DNA from: Henricia sp. BOLD:AAB3569
Taxonomy: Eukaryota > Echinodermata > Asteroidea > Spinulosida > Echinasteridae
Assembly: GCA_037783545.1 (NCBI GenBank)
Contig: JBBELK010000305.1
Span: 1,426,001-1,490,000 of the forward strand
DNA: 64,000 bases
Direction of reading: 5' to 3'
Position numbers and translations under genes: made by a program. Shown one piece after another: positions 1 through 11,400 of the stretch; within the stretch, counting starts at the first letter, position 1; every line of letters starts with the position of its first letter. The notes below the pieces were generated by a model. That model was not told the DNA's origin. It did no database searches and worked only from the letters and a program-made list of their open reading frames with translations.

Positions 1-15
1 TGAAATCGGCTGCAG
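1..15. mobile_element. End fragment of a GCAGCCGATTTCACGAAAC-type element
   Basis: The first 15 bases equal one terminus of the two full copies at 52760-53394 and 57451-58014. The rest of this third copy lies outside the window. Confidence 0.6.
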
Positions 16-354
16 GTCTCTGCCGAAAACCTAGTCTTGGTGCAAGACGATACTGCGTGATATTTGTCACTGACCGCCGCGCGATAACCAACACTCACCG
101 ACAATCGCCAAGAGAGGGCGCCATACACACCAGTATCCAGTATCGTCTTGGGACATTTGTCGAACGTTGGTATGTGACACTGTGTGACCTCTAACCTAAG
201 CTTATACATATGCATTATAGAGGTCAACAGAGTTCCACATAATGAGCATGCCAGCCTGGCAACTTTCTGTGCCTGCACAGCTAGGGTTATTTCCTTCCTA
301 CTAAATCATGGTCCCATATATCCTCCAAAAAAAAAGCCACTTGTATATACGTTA

Positions 355-503
355 AGCGGGCCTCCCACTGTGCGATTTTTGCCGAGAATTAGCTACGATT
401 GGGTACGATTGGGTACGATTGTGTGGAGTCTATAGGCAGTCTCCGATAATCGTACCCAATCGTAGCTAATTCGTGGCCAAAATCGCATAGTGGGAGGCCC
501 GCT
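355..503. mobile_element. Harbinger-like MITE with TTA target duplication
   Basis: A 149-bp hairpin: AGCGGGCCTCCCACTGTGCG at the left pairs with AGTGGGAGGCCCGCT at the right for about 60 bp each. TTA lies directly outside both ends (352-354, 504-506). Short tandem GATTGGGTAC units sit near the loop. Confidence 0.75.
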
Positions 504-1269
504 TTATACCCGAATCAAGTGTGTTACAAATTGGGGAGAATCATAAACGTAAAATTTAAAAGAACGGCTCAGATTGTCCGCTGCCGAGCTATAGACATAC
601 CTGGCGCGGCCCGCGCCCCGCGGTGGAATTCCCGATCCACACACGCCCTCAAAAAGCAACTGTTGTAACCTCAAAATGGCCACAAATACCGAGGTACAAG
701 AGTAGCCTATCGAGGTTTTAGCTGGGTACAATAATTTTCCGACCGATTTCGAGACCGTTTCTGTGCGTGCCGCACGGCATTTCACACATTTTGCAGAATT
801 TTGCGTGTGCCGGACCGGGAATAATGAAAATGCGATGCCTGCTAAATATACTGAAATAAAAGAAGTTCGATCGTGTCCAGGTTCGTGTTTGCGAGACAGA
901 TTTTTGGAACTGTCCATGGGGATACTATTTGTTTAAAATTGTATTCTAATAAACGTGTGCTACGGGTGCTGTTTGTCGCCCACAAATTAAAGCCTGCCCT
1001 TTGCCAGCGTCATAATTTTTAGTGGTAAATTCACTGTATATTCCACACGGAGATGGACGAACTGTACCAAGCATAACACAGCAACCGCTTGGTCAATTTT
1101 TGCAACCAAAGTATTTCTAAAATCTGTTGTAACTTGTGTGTAGCTAGAGAATCATTTTTCTTCATCATTGTACTTTTGATTTTCCCGAAGTTGCTGCGAG
1201 ACGTCGATCATTTGCGGAAACAAATAGGCATGACCTTTTGTTTAAAAAAAAAAAAATCAGAACATTTTT

Positions 1270-1835
1270 GTAGACACTAATTCTCGAAAATCATAAATGT
1301 TCAGATTTACGCCTAACTTACACAATATAAACACGATGACCGTAGAAAACTTCCCCTGAAATGGTTTTGTCTGAAGTGCTATAGTCTTTGAGAAATTAGT
1401 AAAACAATTAGTTTTCGTCTCATGAGACGAAAATTCAATTCGCCCCAAAACCATTTCGCCCAAGTGCCATTTCGCAGCCAAACCACTTTGCCTGAGTGCC
1501 ATTTCGCCCCAAATCACTTCGTCCAAACACTACATCGCCCACATGCTACTTCGCCCCCAAACCACTTTGTGCACAGGCCGAGGTTCAGGGCGAAAAGGTT
1601 CAGGGCGAAATGGTTCAGGGCGAAGTGGTTTTGGGGCGAAATGACTGCAAACCCTTTTTTGACTGTTTTCTCAAAAGTTAGACCATCATGGAGGAAGGAA
1701 AGACTTTCCTTCCTCCATGGTTAGACCATGGTTAGACGAAGTTCGGAGCTGGTTTTTGCTAATCATGCATATCTTCAATCACACAGGGGGATAAAACTAT
1801 TTGCAACAGTTTACCAATCATATACTATCTTTAAA
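1270..1835. mobile_element. TTCGCCC MITE, copy 1 (degenerate left end)
   Basis: Same body as the copies at 26462, 36163 and 43146. The right end reads ACCAATCATATACTATC then TTTAAA; the left terminal repeat has decayed. The core is made of short degenerate units such as TTCGCCCAAGTGCCA on one strand, followed by their inverse. It carries a 33-nt perfect hairpin (1687-1719) absent from the other copies. Confidence 0.75.
1687..1719. repeat. 33-nt perfect hairpin insertion
   Basis: A 16-bp stem (CATGGAGGAAGGAAAG and its exact inverse) with a one-base loop. The flanking word GTTAGACCAT occurs at 1677 and 1720; sister copies of the host MITE have a single GTTAGAC here, so the hairpin is an insertion with a local duplication. 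Confidence 0.8.
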
Positions 1836-2583
1836 TTTGGCGATGAAACGTGATTTTAGCTAGCCAGCGAGTGCCGTACGGTTTTCGCAGTCTGTGAAAT
1901 CATAATAAAGACACGTTTCTGCAGCGTACGGGTTCAGCCAAATAACGGCTTCGGTTGCCGGGCTGACAAACCAAAGCCGAAGTTCGTTGAATCCATTGGG
2001 AAAAAAAACTGGCCCCATTGCCACATTTTCATATTTTTTCTTTTAAAAACAAATAAAGCACGGACTTGTCTGACGCGATAACGTGTGCTTTTCCTGTTTG
2101 ATAATTAAGACGTACGTGCAGGTACCAGACTTCACAGCGCTCGGCTTGAAATAGGTTAATAAGCCCTACGTCATAGGTATGCATGGCATAATGAGCAATG
2201 CTTGGAATGCGCTCGGAATTTCCCGAGCGAATTCAGGAAATGTCCCAAGACGATACTGCAGAGCACGGACGTAGACTGGTTCCCTGTCCTCATAGTACAG
2301 TGTATGGCGCCCTCTCTTGGCGAATGTCGGTGAATGTTGGTTAGCGCGCGGCGGTCAGTGACAAATATCACGCAGTATCGTCTTGCACCAAGACTACCGA
2401 AAACCTGAAACCATCACTCACTCTTGATAAAAATTGGTGGGAGTTGCATTTCAGATATCGTGGTTTTCACGCTTAGGCCTATCCTGTTCCGAGTGCATAT
2501 GGTATCGGGCCGGTCCCGTTCGGGTGTGAACTAGTTTCCATTGTTAAGAACAGACCGCGCCCGAACTCCAACATATCCTTTGC

Positions 2584-2714
2584 AAGGCACAGGCTCGAAA
2601 TGCGCGCGCTCCAAATTGGTGCCACGAAATAGGCAGCTCCATAGCACATGCACGGAGATGCGTATTTCGTGGCACGAATTTGGCGCACGCGCATTGCTGA
2701 CGAGCCTGTGCCTT
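2584..2714. mobile_element. Foldback MITE, AAGGCACAGGCTCG family, copy 1
   Basis: Ends AAGGCACAGGCTCG and CGAGCCTGTGCCTT form long arms, with further pairing inside (ATGCGCGCGC / GCGCACGCGCAT). A second copy sits at 52534-52665. Flanks here are not TTAA. Confidence 0.7.
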
Positions 2715-2984
2715 TACGAACACTTGAGATTTGAAATGCAACTCGTACAAAATGTCGGTGGAAAGCGAAACCTTTATCGTCGTTTTAATTTCCGAAATTT
2801 CAGGTTTTTTGTGCTGGTGTTTTTTCCCTATAAGATGTCACATGTATTTGACTTGGTGGCGCACTTCACACCAACCGCTCGGACGGCAAATCCCGAACTA
2901 CTGCGTTCGTTCAGTAGGGACCGCCCGAACTCTGCCTTTGGTGAAAATTAATATTATTGATATATGTTTGTGCGATGTAATAGC

Positions 2985-3036
2985 CGGCGAAGTGACGAAT
3001 ATCGGCTTTAAGCCGCTGCACATTCGTCACTTCGTC
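2985..3036. repeat. Nested hairpin
   Basis: GAAGTGACGAAT pairs with ATTCGTCACTTC, and CGGCTTTAAGCCG forms a second hairpin within it. Function unknown; probably a small repeat remnant. Confidence 0.5.
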
Positions 3037-3377
3037 AACTGTGCGACGGTATAAGAACAATGCAAACTCGGGCATACTTTTTCGGTTGAACTCAAAGGAA
3101 AAACAAATCTTTTTCTTCATATAATTTTCTTGTGATGAAAGTGTTTTGTTTCTTATAAGCCGGTATTGATTTGCTTTAAACTATCAAATCGATGTGGATT
3201 TTTTAGGGTAAAATTAAGTGTAGGCCTAAGTATTATTGACTAAATGTAATATTTTAAAAAAATGACCGTTCTGCAATAAAAACAGTGGGCAAAATAATTT
3301 GTCTTATTACAGGTCTGAAAGTAACACAATTATAGAAAAGTACTCAATAATATAGGCTACATTCATTTTAAAATGAT

Positions 3378-3815
3378 TAAAGGGGCCAGATGATATTTTT
3401 GACGCCCTCATTTTTTTCCATTAGCCTATGTCATATGACTCAAGCGTGACCAGTGCGCTTGCGCATTGAGGACCGAGAGCGGACAAATGTCAATATGGCG
3501 AATGGAACAAAGGGTTTAGCGTTTGTGTTCGGCCGCCATGTTGACAATTGTCCGCTTTAGTCGGTCACGCTTGAGTGTGTGACAGAGGCTAATGGGTGTT
3601 GAACGTTGATACCAAATTACTATATCATCACGTGTCATATTTTTTGCAATTCATATATTTCTGGGAATATTGTCAAAAATCCACGGAACTTTAGTAAACT
3701 AATTCCATAAAGCAGTGCAGTGATTGCCAAGTTGACCCTTTTGTTTCTACATTTACATCAAAATTTCCTGTTTTCTTCCCATGGATAGTATTTTGGGGAG
3801 GTAGATTTAGGTTAG
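3378..3815 (-). mobile_element. Dispersed repeat (CAGGAAATTT... family), copy 1, interrupted
   Basis: Matches in inverse orientation the repeats at 28960-29283 and 60040-60220 (shared words include GTAATCACTGCACTGCTTTA-like sequence and AAACAGGAAATTT). The copy is split by the foldback element at 3418-3596; the sequence resumes after it in register with the copy at 28960. Confidence 0.65.
3418..3596. mobile_element. Foldback MITE inserted in the repeat at 3378-3815
   Basis: Ends CATTAGCCTATGTCA and TGTGACAGAGGCTAATG are inverted repeats; arms continue with TCAAGCGTGACC / GGTCACGCTTGA and GCGGACAA / TTGTCCGC. It contains a GCCGCCATGTTG word that resembles a YY1 site. It lies about 600 bp upstream of the MAN1 start codon. 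Confidence 0.7.
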
Positions 3816-3840
3816 AACCAAATTTTTTTTATAGTCTGGT

Positions 3841-4170
3841 CACGCCGAAAATTAAGAGCGAGAGACAAAAACAATTTTTTTTTTAACACTCAAACGTGCA
3901 TTTCCATTTTATGTGGAAATGTTTCCATTTTATGGGGAAGGTTGCTTTGTAAGCTGTTTTAATACCGGTAACCACATTTTTTTGGTCGTCTCTTCAACTT
4001 GACGGAAAGGTCGTCTGTGTGACATGACAGAGGACAAAAAGGTCGTTCAGCACCGGCGCAGCGTGCCACGCGTGATGCGTGCTGTACAAAAACATTGCAT
4101 ATAGCGCAGCAGCAGTACTAGTACAGTACACATCGACTGCATCCGGGGATTTCTGGAACCTGCGGACAAA
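3841..4170 (+). promoter_or_regulatory. LEMD3: Upstream region and probable 5' UTR of MAN1
   Basis: Directly precedes the ATG. The last 180 bp are clearly GC-richer than the AT-rich DNA before them, with several CpGs (about 4050-4080), as expected near a promoter. I see no convincing TATA box in the right place; GCATATAGCG at about 4098 is a poor match. The transcription start cannot be fixed from sequence alone. The C-rich/T-rich stretch at 3841-3990 shows nothing specific. Confidence 0.4.
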
Positions 4171-5419
4171 ATGGCGGCACCGAGTACTGCACAATCTGAT
4201 CGGGAACTCCGGGCAGAATTGAAGCGTTTGGGCTTCAACGCCGGCCCTGTGACGGACACTACCCGGCAGGTTTATCTCAAGAAGTTAGAGAAGCTAAAAA
4301 CCGAAGCAAATTTCAAGTCCAGAGCGCCAAAACCGCCGAATCCAGGGCGCAAGTTGCTGGGTTTCAGCTCCGACGAAAGCGATGGCGAGTCGGCGTCAGC
4401 GAGCAATAGGCGGCGCTCTATGCCGGCGCAGAGCAAGTCCTTGCGGCGGCGAAGCACCAAGGTGCAGCCACAGACCGCGTACAACGGGACGGCCGAAGAA
4501 TATGGCGATGCCAGTCCTAGAAAGCCTACTTTGCCGAATTCTAGTGTCAAATCGAAGAGATATTCCACAGGTATGATGATGCCCAGACCCAGTGTAAGAT
4601 CCACATTCGCTCGCCCCGAGCAGAAGAATGAAAACCGAGATGTGAGCATGCGTGGTCGTCCATCACCGAGTCGTGGTGTCATTACACACTCGGCCATTAC
4701 ACCAAAGTCCACAAAGAGAAATGAATTCTCGGATTCAGATGTTGAAGGAAGCGATGAAGAAGAAGAAGAAGATATGGAAGTTGAATTGAATGAAAACGAG
4801 CCAAAGACAAAAGCATCTTCCACAAATACGACAAACCCGTTCAACCAAACATACACAAAATATGACGAAGCAAACGATTCAACTACTGTTAAGAAATCTT
4901 CCGGCTATTGGTGGTCCACAACCAAGCCGTCCCCGCGACGAAGCCTCCCAGCGTCTACTCCGCGGACCAGTACCCCACGTAAATCTAGCAGTAGTCGCCT
5001 TCGCTTATCGGATGCATACAATGATGAAGTGGATGCTAGTAAACTGAGTACCACACAAAACAACAGTAACTTCCTTGGCCCGCATCCACAAAATGACGTC
5101 AATTCAAGATTTCCGAACTTGGTGGCAGGGTCCAACAAGTTCCCACAGACATCGAGCTCAAGTTTTCTGAATTCCAAGTCAAACCACACTCCACTACCCC
5201 ACAAAGATCAGTCGGGTGCTCAGCCAGTGAATTCAAAACCAAATAAATCATCCAAGGACGAAGATTTGTTTGAAGAATTTGCTACGGAGGATCGCTCGGC
5301 CTCTAGTCTTGCGGCCAAAATCGGCCATCACATCCCTATGATTCTGCTGTCATGTGCCTTTCTTTTCTTCGTTATTTTGGCGATGGTGTACATGAATGTT
5401 GGCAGTAGCAATTTGGAAG
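4171..5419 (+). CDS. LEMD3: MAN1 exon 1: LEM domain, nucleoplasmic tail, TM1
   Basis: Encodes residues 1-416 plus one base. Residues 5-45 form the LEM domain, with the hallmark [16 protein letters not shown] followed by VYLKKL; in this family it binds BAF and so tethers chromatin. A long Ser/Pro/Arg-rich segment with an acidic run ([16 protein letters not shown], about residue 196 on) follows. A hydrophobic stretch at about 387-409 ([19 protein letters not shown]) is TM1. The open frame continues to a stop ending at 5475, but the donor GAAG|GTGAGC at 5419/5420 is strong and phase 1 fits exon 2, so the last 18 codons are taken as intron. Confidence 0.95.
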
Positions 5420-8400
5420 GTGAGCATAGTAGGCCTACACTCAACTGGGTTGAATTCCATATCCGGGGATCGTAAAAATATGCTTTAAGAAGGCTAAAAA
5501 AAAGTGACTCTTTTACATATGTATGTTAACTTTTGGTCGGGACGACATCACTTTTTGTCCTGAGCCAAAAAAATGGCAGGCAACAAGCTACTTTTAGAAG
5601 GCTAAAAGTGTTGTTTTTGACGTTTATATTGGGACGTTATCATTTTCTATATAACACTTTTAGCCCCTTAACATTTTAACCCCCTTCGTCGTGTGGAACA
5701 TTCTTACACGCCCTCAAGAGTCCAAATACCCATGTGAAAATTATTACCGTAAATTCCAAATCAGACATTTAAAATAAAAGCACACCATGGGGGTCCTTGT
5801 AATCTCAAGACTTCTGTACCCTTGTCGTTCATTGTCCATGATGACTCAAACATCAAAAAAGGATAAAAGGGAGCAAAATCTGGAGTAAAATCGACAAATC
5901 TGGACAGACGGGAGACTTGACCATGTTGACTTCGCTACTATTTCGCGTCAAAAGGAAAGTAGTCCCACCAACACGGATAGATTTTGTTTAGCCCAGACTG
6001 GTCCCCTGTCTATGTGCGCTACGCTGCTCTCGCTCATATACAACGCGTGGGGAAGTAAATATGTGGACAGGAGGCCAGTCTAGGCTAAACAAAATCCATC
6101 CGCGTTGGTGGGACTACTTTCCTTTTGACGCGGCCTAGCAAAGTTAAAAATACTAAGTTTCACGCTACAGAAAAAGTTAAAGCAGATTTCAAAAATTGTT
6201 TGGCAAAATTTGTTGATGACTTACTGGTAATAACGTGTAATTTTAGGAGTGAAAAACATTGAACAATTTCCTTTAAGTTTTTCTGCCCTGTTCCATTGAC
6301 TTGACACACGGCGTCTCAGTGGCTACCAGTAAACGGAATTTATACCTAAAATTTGATCAAGCATTTGATGTGTTTTGGTTGTTAAAATATGCCCGTTTCC
6401 GTGCGGAATTGCCTATGATAGTGAATGCGCTGCTGCTACAAAAAAATGTGATGCGTCGCTCACATTATTTTAAATTCAAGCGTTAAATTATCTTGTACCT
6501 CTTCACATCGTAATCCAGAAGCACACATGAGTAGACTTGTGACACATGAGGGCGCACAACGTCATGATACGACTGGAATGAAGACCGTCACTCGAAGACG
6601 TTCGCATAGAGGAGCCGTTAACCATTTTTGGAGGCCAAAAACACATCGATGGTTGTCGGCCATTTATTTTGCGACATCTTCCCGTCCAATAGTTAACATT
6701 TAGAGTCACTTTTAGCCTTCTTAAATTAGCGAAAACGTAGCAGCCACCAACAAGCAAGTGATGAATTCTCTACTTCAGTTAAATACACATGCCATTAATC
6801 TCACAAAATGAATTCCATTTACTGGTCGCCACTGAGACACCGTGTGTTAAGTCTATGGAACAGGACAGAAAAAGTTAGTATTTTCAAGGAAATTGTTGAA
6901 TGTTTTTCACTCCTAAAATTACTTCCCTTCAAAATATTCACACGTTTTGGTGGTTATTAAGTATATGAAGAATAAGTGGCGACCAGTAATCTGAAATCTT
7001 TCCAATCTCACATTACAGTAAAAGTCACACTGTCAAAAACATTACAGTTCTGTGGAGACTTAAGCACAATAATTGCAATTTTCAAACAAAACTTCCAAAC
7101 AGTAAAAGACTTGTCAAACCTGCATAATTTCCCACATCAGTCAGTCCGCAGCGCACGCGATAATGAGGTCAAATCCCAATTTTTTTTCTGCACGGCTTAT
7201 GTCGCGATCTAGCCGCGAGACTTCTACGTGACTCGGCGAGAGTTTAGCAAGCCCTTTTTAAACAAGCGATACGTTCCAAAGAAGACAGTACAATATGTAC
7301 ATGGGTCTGTCCACAGTAATGGGGTACATTTCTGTAACATTCAAGATCTTAGGTCCGTGTTCACTTCAAATGTCTTAATTTTATCTTTAAATTATCAAGC
7401 TAAACTGAGGAAATAACTTTTTCACCAAGGAGTAAGAAAAATAGTCCTACAACATACATTTCTGAAAACCCCGTGCACAAATTTTCCTATTACGCGTGTA
7501 ACAAAGACGGAAAAAAATGTCACAAAATGGTCTGTCCACGTTACCTACGTAATAGGAAAATTTGTAGACAAGCTTTTCAAAAATGTTGTTGTGGCAGAAA
7601 TTTTTTACCTTTTTGGGCAAAAGTTATCTCCTGAGAGCAAAACAAGGACATTTCTTTAATTCTGAGATAAACTAAAGACATCTGAAAGGATTTATTGACT
7701 TACTTTTCAAATGTACCCCACATGTATACCCATCCTCTTGCAACAGTGCCCCTTTAACGCACTCCCCAACTCCTGCGTACAGTGGCCCTGTTGAAAAAGG
7801 CCCCATTTGGCGGTGGGACTAGCGACAGAAATCCTGTCGCCTCTGCTGGACCAATCAGGATTGTAGCACGATTGCAAGCATTCAAAAGCATTCAAATGTC
7901 ACGCGCGCATATTGTAAACACCGTGCACGCATGTGATACATGTACTAGGTAATGCTGACCGTTGTCCGCGTCGGCGATTGGCTGCTATTTAAAGCATACT
8001 GGGGAATCCGTTCCATTACATTCGTCAGCATGCATCCCTGTTATTAATTTGAAAAACTGCGGAGTAAATAAGGTTCGCCGTTTGAAAGTTTGGTAGGAAT
8101 GGGAAAGTCATAAGGAACGGAACCCAATACAATTTCTGGAAAGTAAAGAAATTGTTTCTTTTCGGCAAAACATGACCGAATTGATTAAATTACATCAAAA
8201 TGACTCGGGCGTGAGTTGGCTCAAGACAACAGCCGGCTCGCTCCACAGATTTGCGTGTATTTCCTCAGGGTATTGTCACGTCGCTTCGCAGAGTGGAAAT
8301 TCCCTGAGATCTCAGGATGATGTATACCGTACTCCCAAGATACATGTAGTGTGATAAATAGAAAAAGGAGATGTTTCTGAATCAAATGATATAAAATATG

Positions 8401-11400
8401 CCTTGATTGAGCAGTTTTTATTATTTTATTTTGCTCTTAACTACCGGTACACTGTATGGTGCCAAAATCACTTGTTCATATTGTGTTTTTCGTTTGTGCC
8501 CTGACATGCCTGACTGGACTAAAATCGGACGACAAAAATTATTGCTACATGTACATGTACGTATATTTGGATAGGTGAGATTATAGAGCTTTCATTTGAT
8601 GTGTATTGTTGTAGTCTGGGGCGCCAAGTTTGTATTGTTTATTACCGGTAGACGTTTTTGAGCGCGATATTTCATTTTTCGCTCACGTTTCTTTCCTTCG
8701 CTTGTTATCTGCGGCCTGTTTTCACGACCACAGTCAAAAATACTTTTCTCGCGCAATTGCAGAACCCAACCAATGATTAGTGTTGGTCGTCGGACACCGA
8801 AAGTCGTTCATTGGTTGAATTAATAACATCGTTTCTGCTTATGGTCACGAAAACGATTTATTGACGCGATCACGCGTCGGGCTCATGTTTACACGTGCTG
8901 CATGATCGTACGTTACATGTACCGGTACATGTACATGTATATAGTATACGTTTTTTTATACGTTTTTTTATGTTTTTTTAGTATACGTTTTTTTATGTGA
9001 CGTAATTTCTAACCAATGAAAGTGCGTGAAATAAAGATATTTTGAGGTTTATTTTACTGTGGGAAAGTTGTTTTATTGCGCCCTGACCGGACCAAATAAA
9101 TATCAATGTAAAATGAATAAATTCCGACTAGAAAATTAAGTTAGTTTTAAAAGTAGTGTAAGATCTGAGTGCGGCCAAAATCAGAAGGTAGGAAATTTAC
9201 TCATTTTTTGCAGTCCATTTTGCTCAGATTCGAAACGACTTTTCAGTGCGCTGCGGACTGACTTGGTATTTTACTGTGCCCCGACTGGACTAAGTCGAAA
9301 TCAATGTAAAATTGATAACTTTGGAGTAGAATATGAAGTTGGCTTTCACAGTATCATACGATCGGACTGTGGGCGGCATCAGACACATGTCAGATGGTAG
9401 GAAATTTTGTTACTTTTCACAGTCCATTTTGTTAAAAAAAAGAAGACTTTTTTCTGATGTAAATTTCTACATCCAAACATCATGTACATATGTAAATACA
9501 AATAAATTTCATACATGGGTAATTCCCAAAATTAGGGGTCCAAAAGTGTGACATGCTTTTTAAGATTTCCAAGTGTTTTTAATAATTGAAAGTGGTTTCC
9601 CAGTGGAAAATAATTATTTGTATTTGTACAAATGCCACTCAAATTTAATGTTTGTGTGTAGATATGGCACCAAGGTTAATGCAAACTCATTATATAGCCA
9701 ATTTTCATTGGCGTACATGTAGGTAACCCGGGACACCAAACTCCTATTCAATACCATGGAACAAATTATAAGCTTTTATGGTCTTTTGTTTTGAATATTT
9801 TTCAGGAATCAGAAAACAAAATATTGAAGAAAATGATGCTGCCCCCTATAATCACAGGCCACAGTCCATTAATGAGAATTTGTGGTCATAAGTGGTGATT
9901 TTTGAAGCAGAGAGTGCCGTACGTAAGTGGGACACCAAACATTTTGGACCCCTAATTTTGAAAATGTCCCACATGTATGGTCACTAAACCAGCCCTACTC
10001 TAAAAGAAAATGTACTTAATGTTGACATACATGTACATGTGTACCTGGTATATGACAAACAAAACGAAGGTTTTGGACCGAATTCCAGAGGCTCATTAAA
10101 TATGCAAAGCCAGGTCACACATAGTCTTGGCCCAAGACTACTCTAGTCGATATTGGTTTGTGTACGCGTTGGCCATTCGCAGTAGTACGCCCTCTTGCAG
10201 CACTAACTGGCAAGCCCTTTGCTCACTAGAGTAGTCTTGGGAAATCCTCCCGGAAGTTCAGCATTGGGGGCGGTACCGTTTTATGTAAATAGCTGCAGAG
10301 GGTTTTATGATGGCACACAAGGGACATATGGCATACCACAGATTTCTTTGCAAATATTTGCAATGTCGCAATTATCTTCATAAACAAATGTATTTTGCGA
10401 TGTCATACGCCTTTCCAAACATGTTTGTAAATAAATTCGCAAACTTTTGCCAAGAAACTTATGCCACCGAAAATATTAGCAACGATAAAACGGTCATGTT
10501 CGATGATTCTTGTAAGCCGCCTTATATTTTTCAAACCAATCGAAGCACGTGCACGCGGTGTATTTGGGTCACGCTCTGCGGTCGACGCGCTGTATTTGGG
10601 TCGCTCACTGCATTCCGACGCGCTGCTGTATTTGGGTCACTCGCTGATTGGTTCCCTCGGAAAGCCGAGGCAAAAACAAAGAAAAAGTTAAACCTTCCGG
10701 GAGGATTTCCCAAGACTACTCTAGTGAGCAAAGGGCTGGCCAGTTAGTGCTGCAAGAGGGCGTACTACTGGGAATGGCCAACGCGTACACAAACCAATAT
10801 CGACTAGAGTAGTCTTGGGCCAAGACTAGGTCACACACGAAAATTATATGCATACCGGTACAGCGCACATAAAAGAAACGGCTTTTCAGCGCGCTGCGGA
10901 CTGACTGACATTGGATTTTATTACTGAAGTACGTATGCATGTACTCATGATACTGGTGGTACAAGGTTAACGCATAGGGTGCCCTCTACCAACCACAGAG
11001 TGCCGCCGGGGAAGGTCGACCGCTCTGGCCATCAGTTGAACATTCGATGCAAGATCGAATATTCAAATATTTGATTCGTTTGGCACACCGCTATTTTGCG
11101 AGCCCCTGAAAGTGACTTCGTCAAAGTTTTATTTAGGTCAACGTAATTTAAGTCACTTTTAGGTTTCTGAAAGTACCGGTACTTCATTATTTGAGCACTG
11201 ACTGAAGAATCTACATGTACTTGTAGTCATGGTAGTAGGCCCTAGATGATTAAAATTGCGAGTATCACACAATTTTATTAGAAAATACATGTAGGCATTT
11301 TTCGATTCTTACATGTACATACCCGGTACAGGTACATGTATTATCCTGTCACTTGACTATTAAAAGCGACAGTATACATTGTACATGTCATGTACACATC

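Larger units (their letters stand above)
32..2396. mobile_element. Foldback/MULE-like DNA element, 9-bp TSD (copy 1)
   Basis: Begins TAGTCTTGGTGCAAGACG and ends with its reverse complement; the arms (about 32-165 and 2234-2396) pair over about 130 bp. The 9-bp word CCGAAAACC occurs immediately outside both ends (23-31 and 2397-2405), a clear target-site duplication. 9-bp duplications and long terminal inverted repeats are usual for Mutator-like elements. No transposase is recognised. The interior holds a Harbinger-like MITE (355-503) and a copy of the TTCGCCC MITE family (about 1270-1835). A 137-codon minus-strand ORF at 504-917 matches nothing I know. Confidence 0.85.

Noticed and set aside
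504..917. 137-codon minus-strand ORF
   Set aside because: Inside a transposon, no signature, and sequence composition unlike the MAN1 exons.
4272..4856. 194-codon minus-strand ORF opposite exon 1
   Set aside because: Shadow of the MAN1 exon; Ser/Phe-rich low-complexity product with no signature.
5420..5475. Read-through end of the 434-codon exon 1 ORF
   Set aside because: A strong donor at 5420 and phase agreement with exon 2 make the last 18 codons intronic; an unspliced isoform is possible but unsupported.
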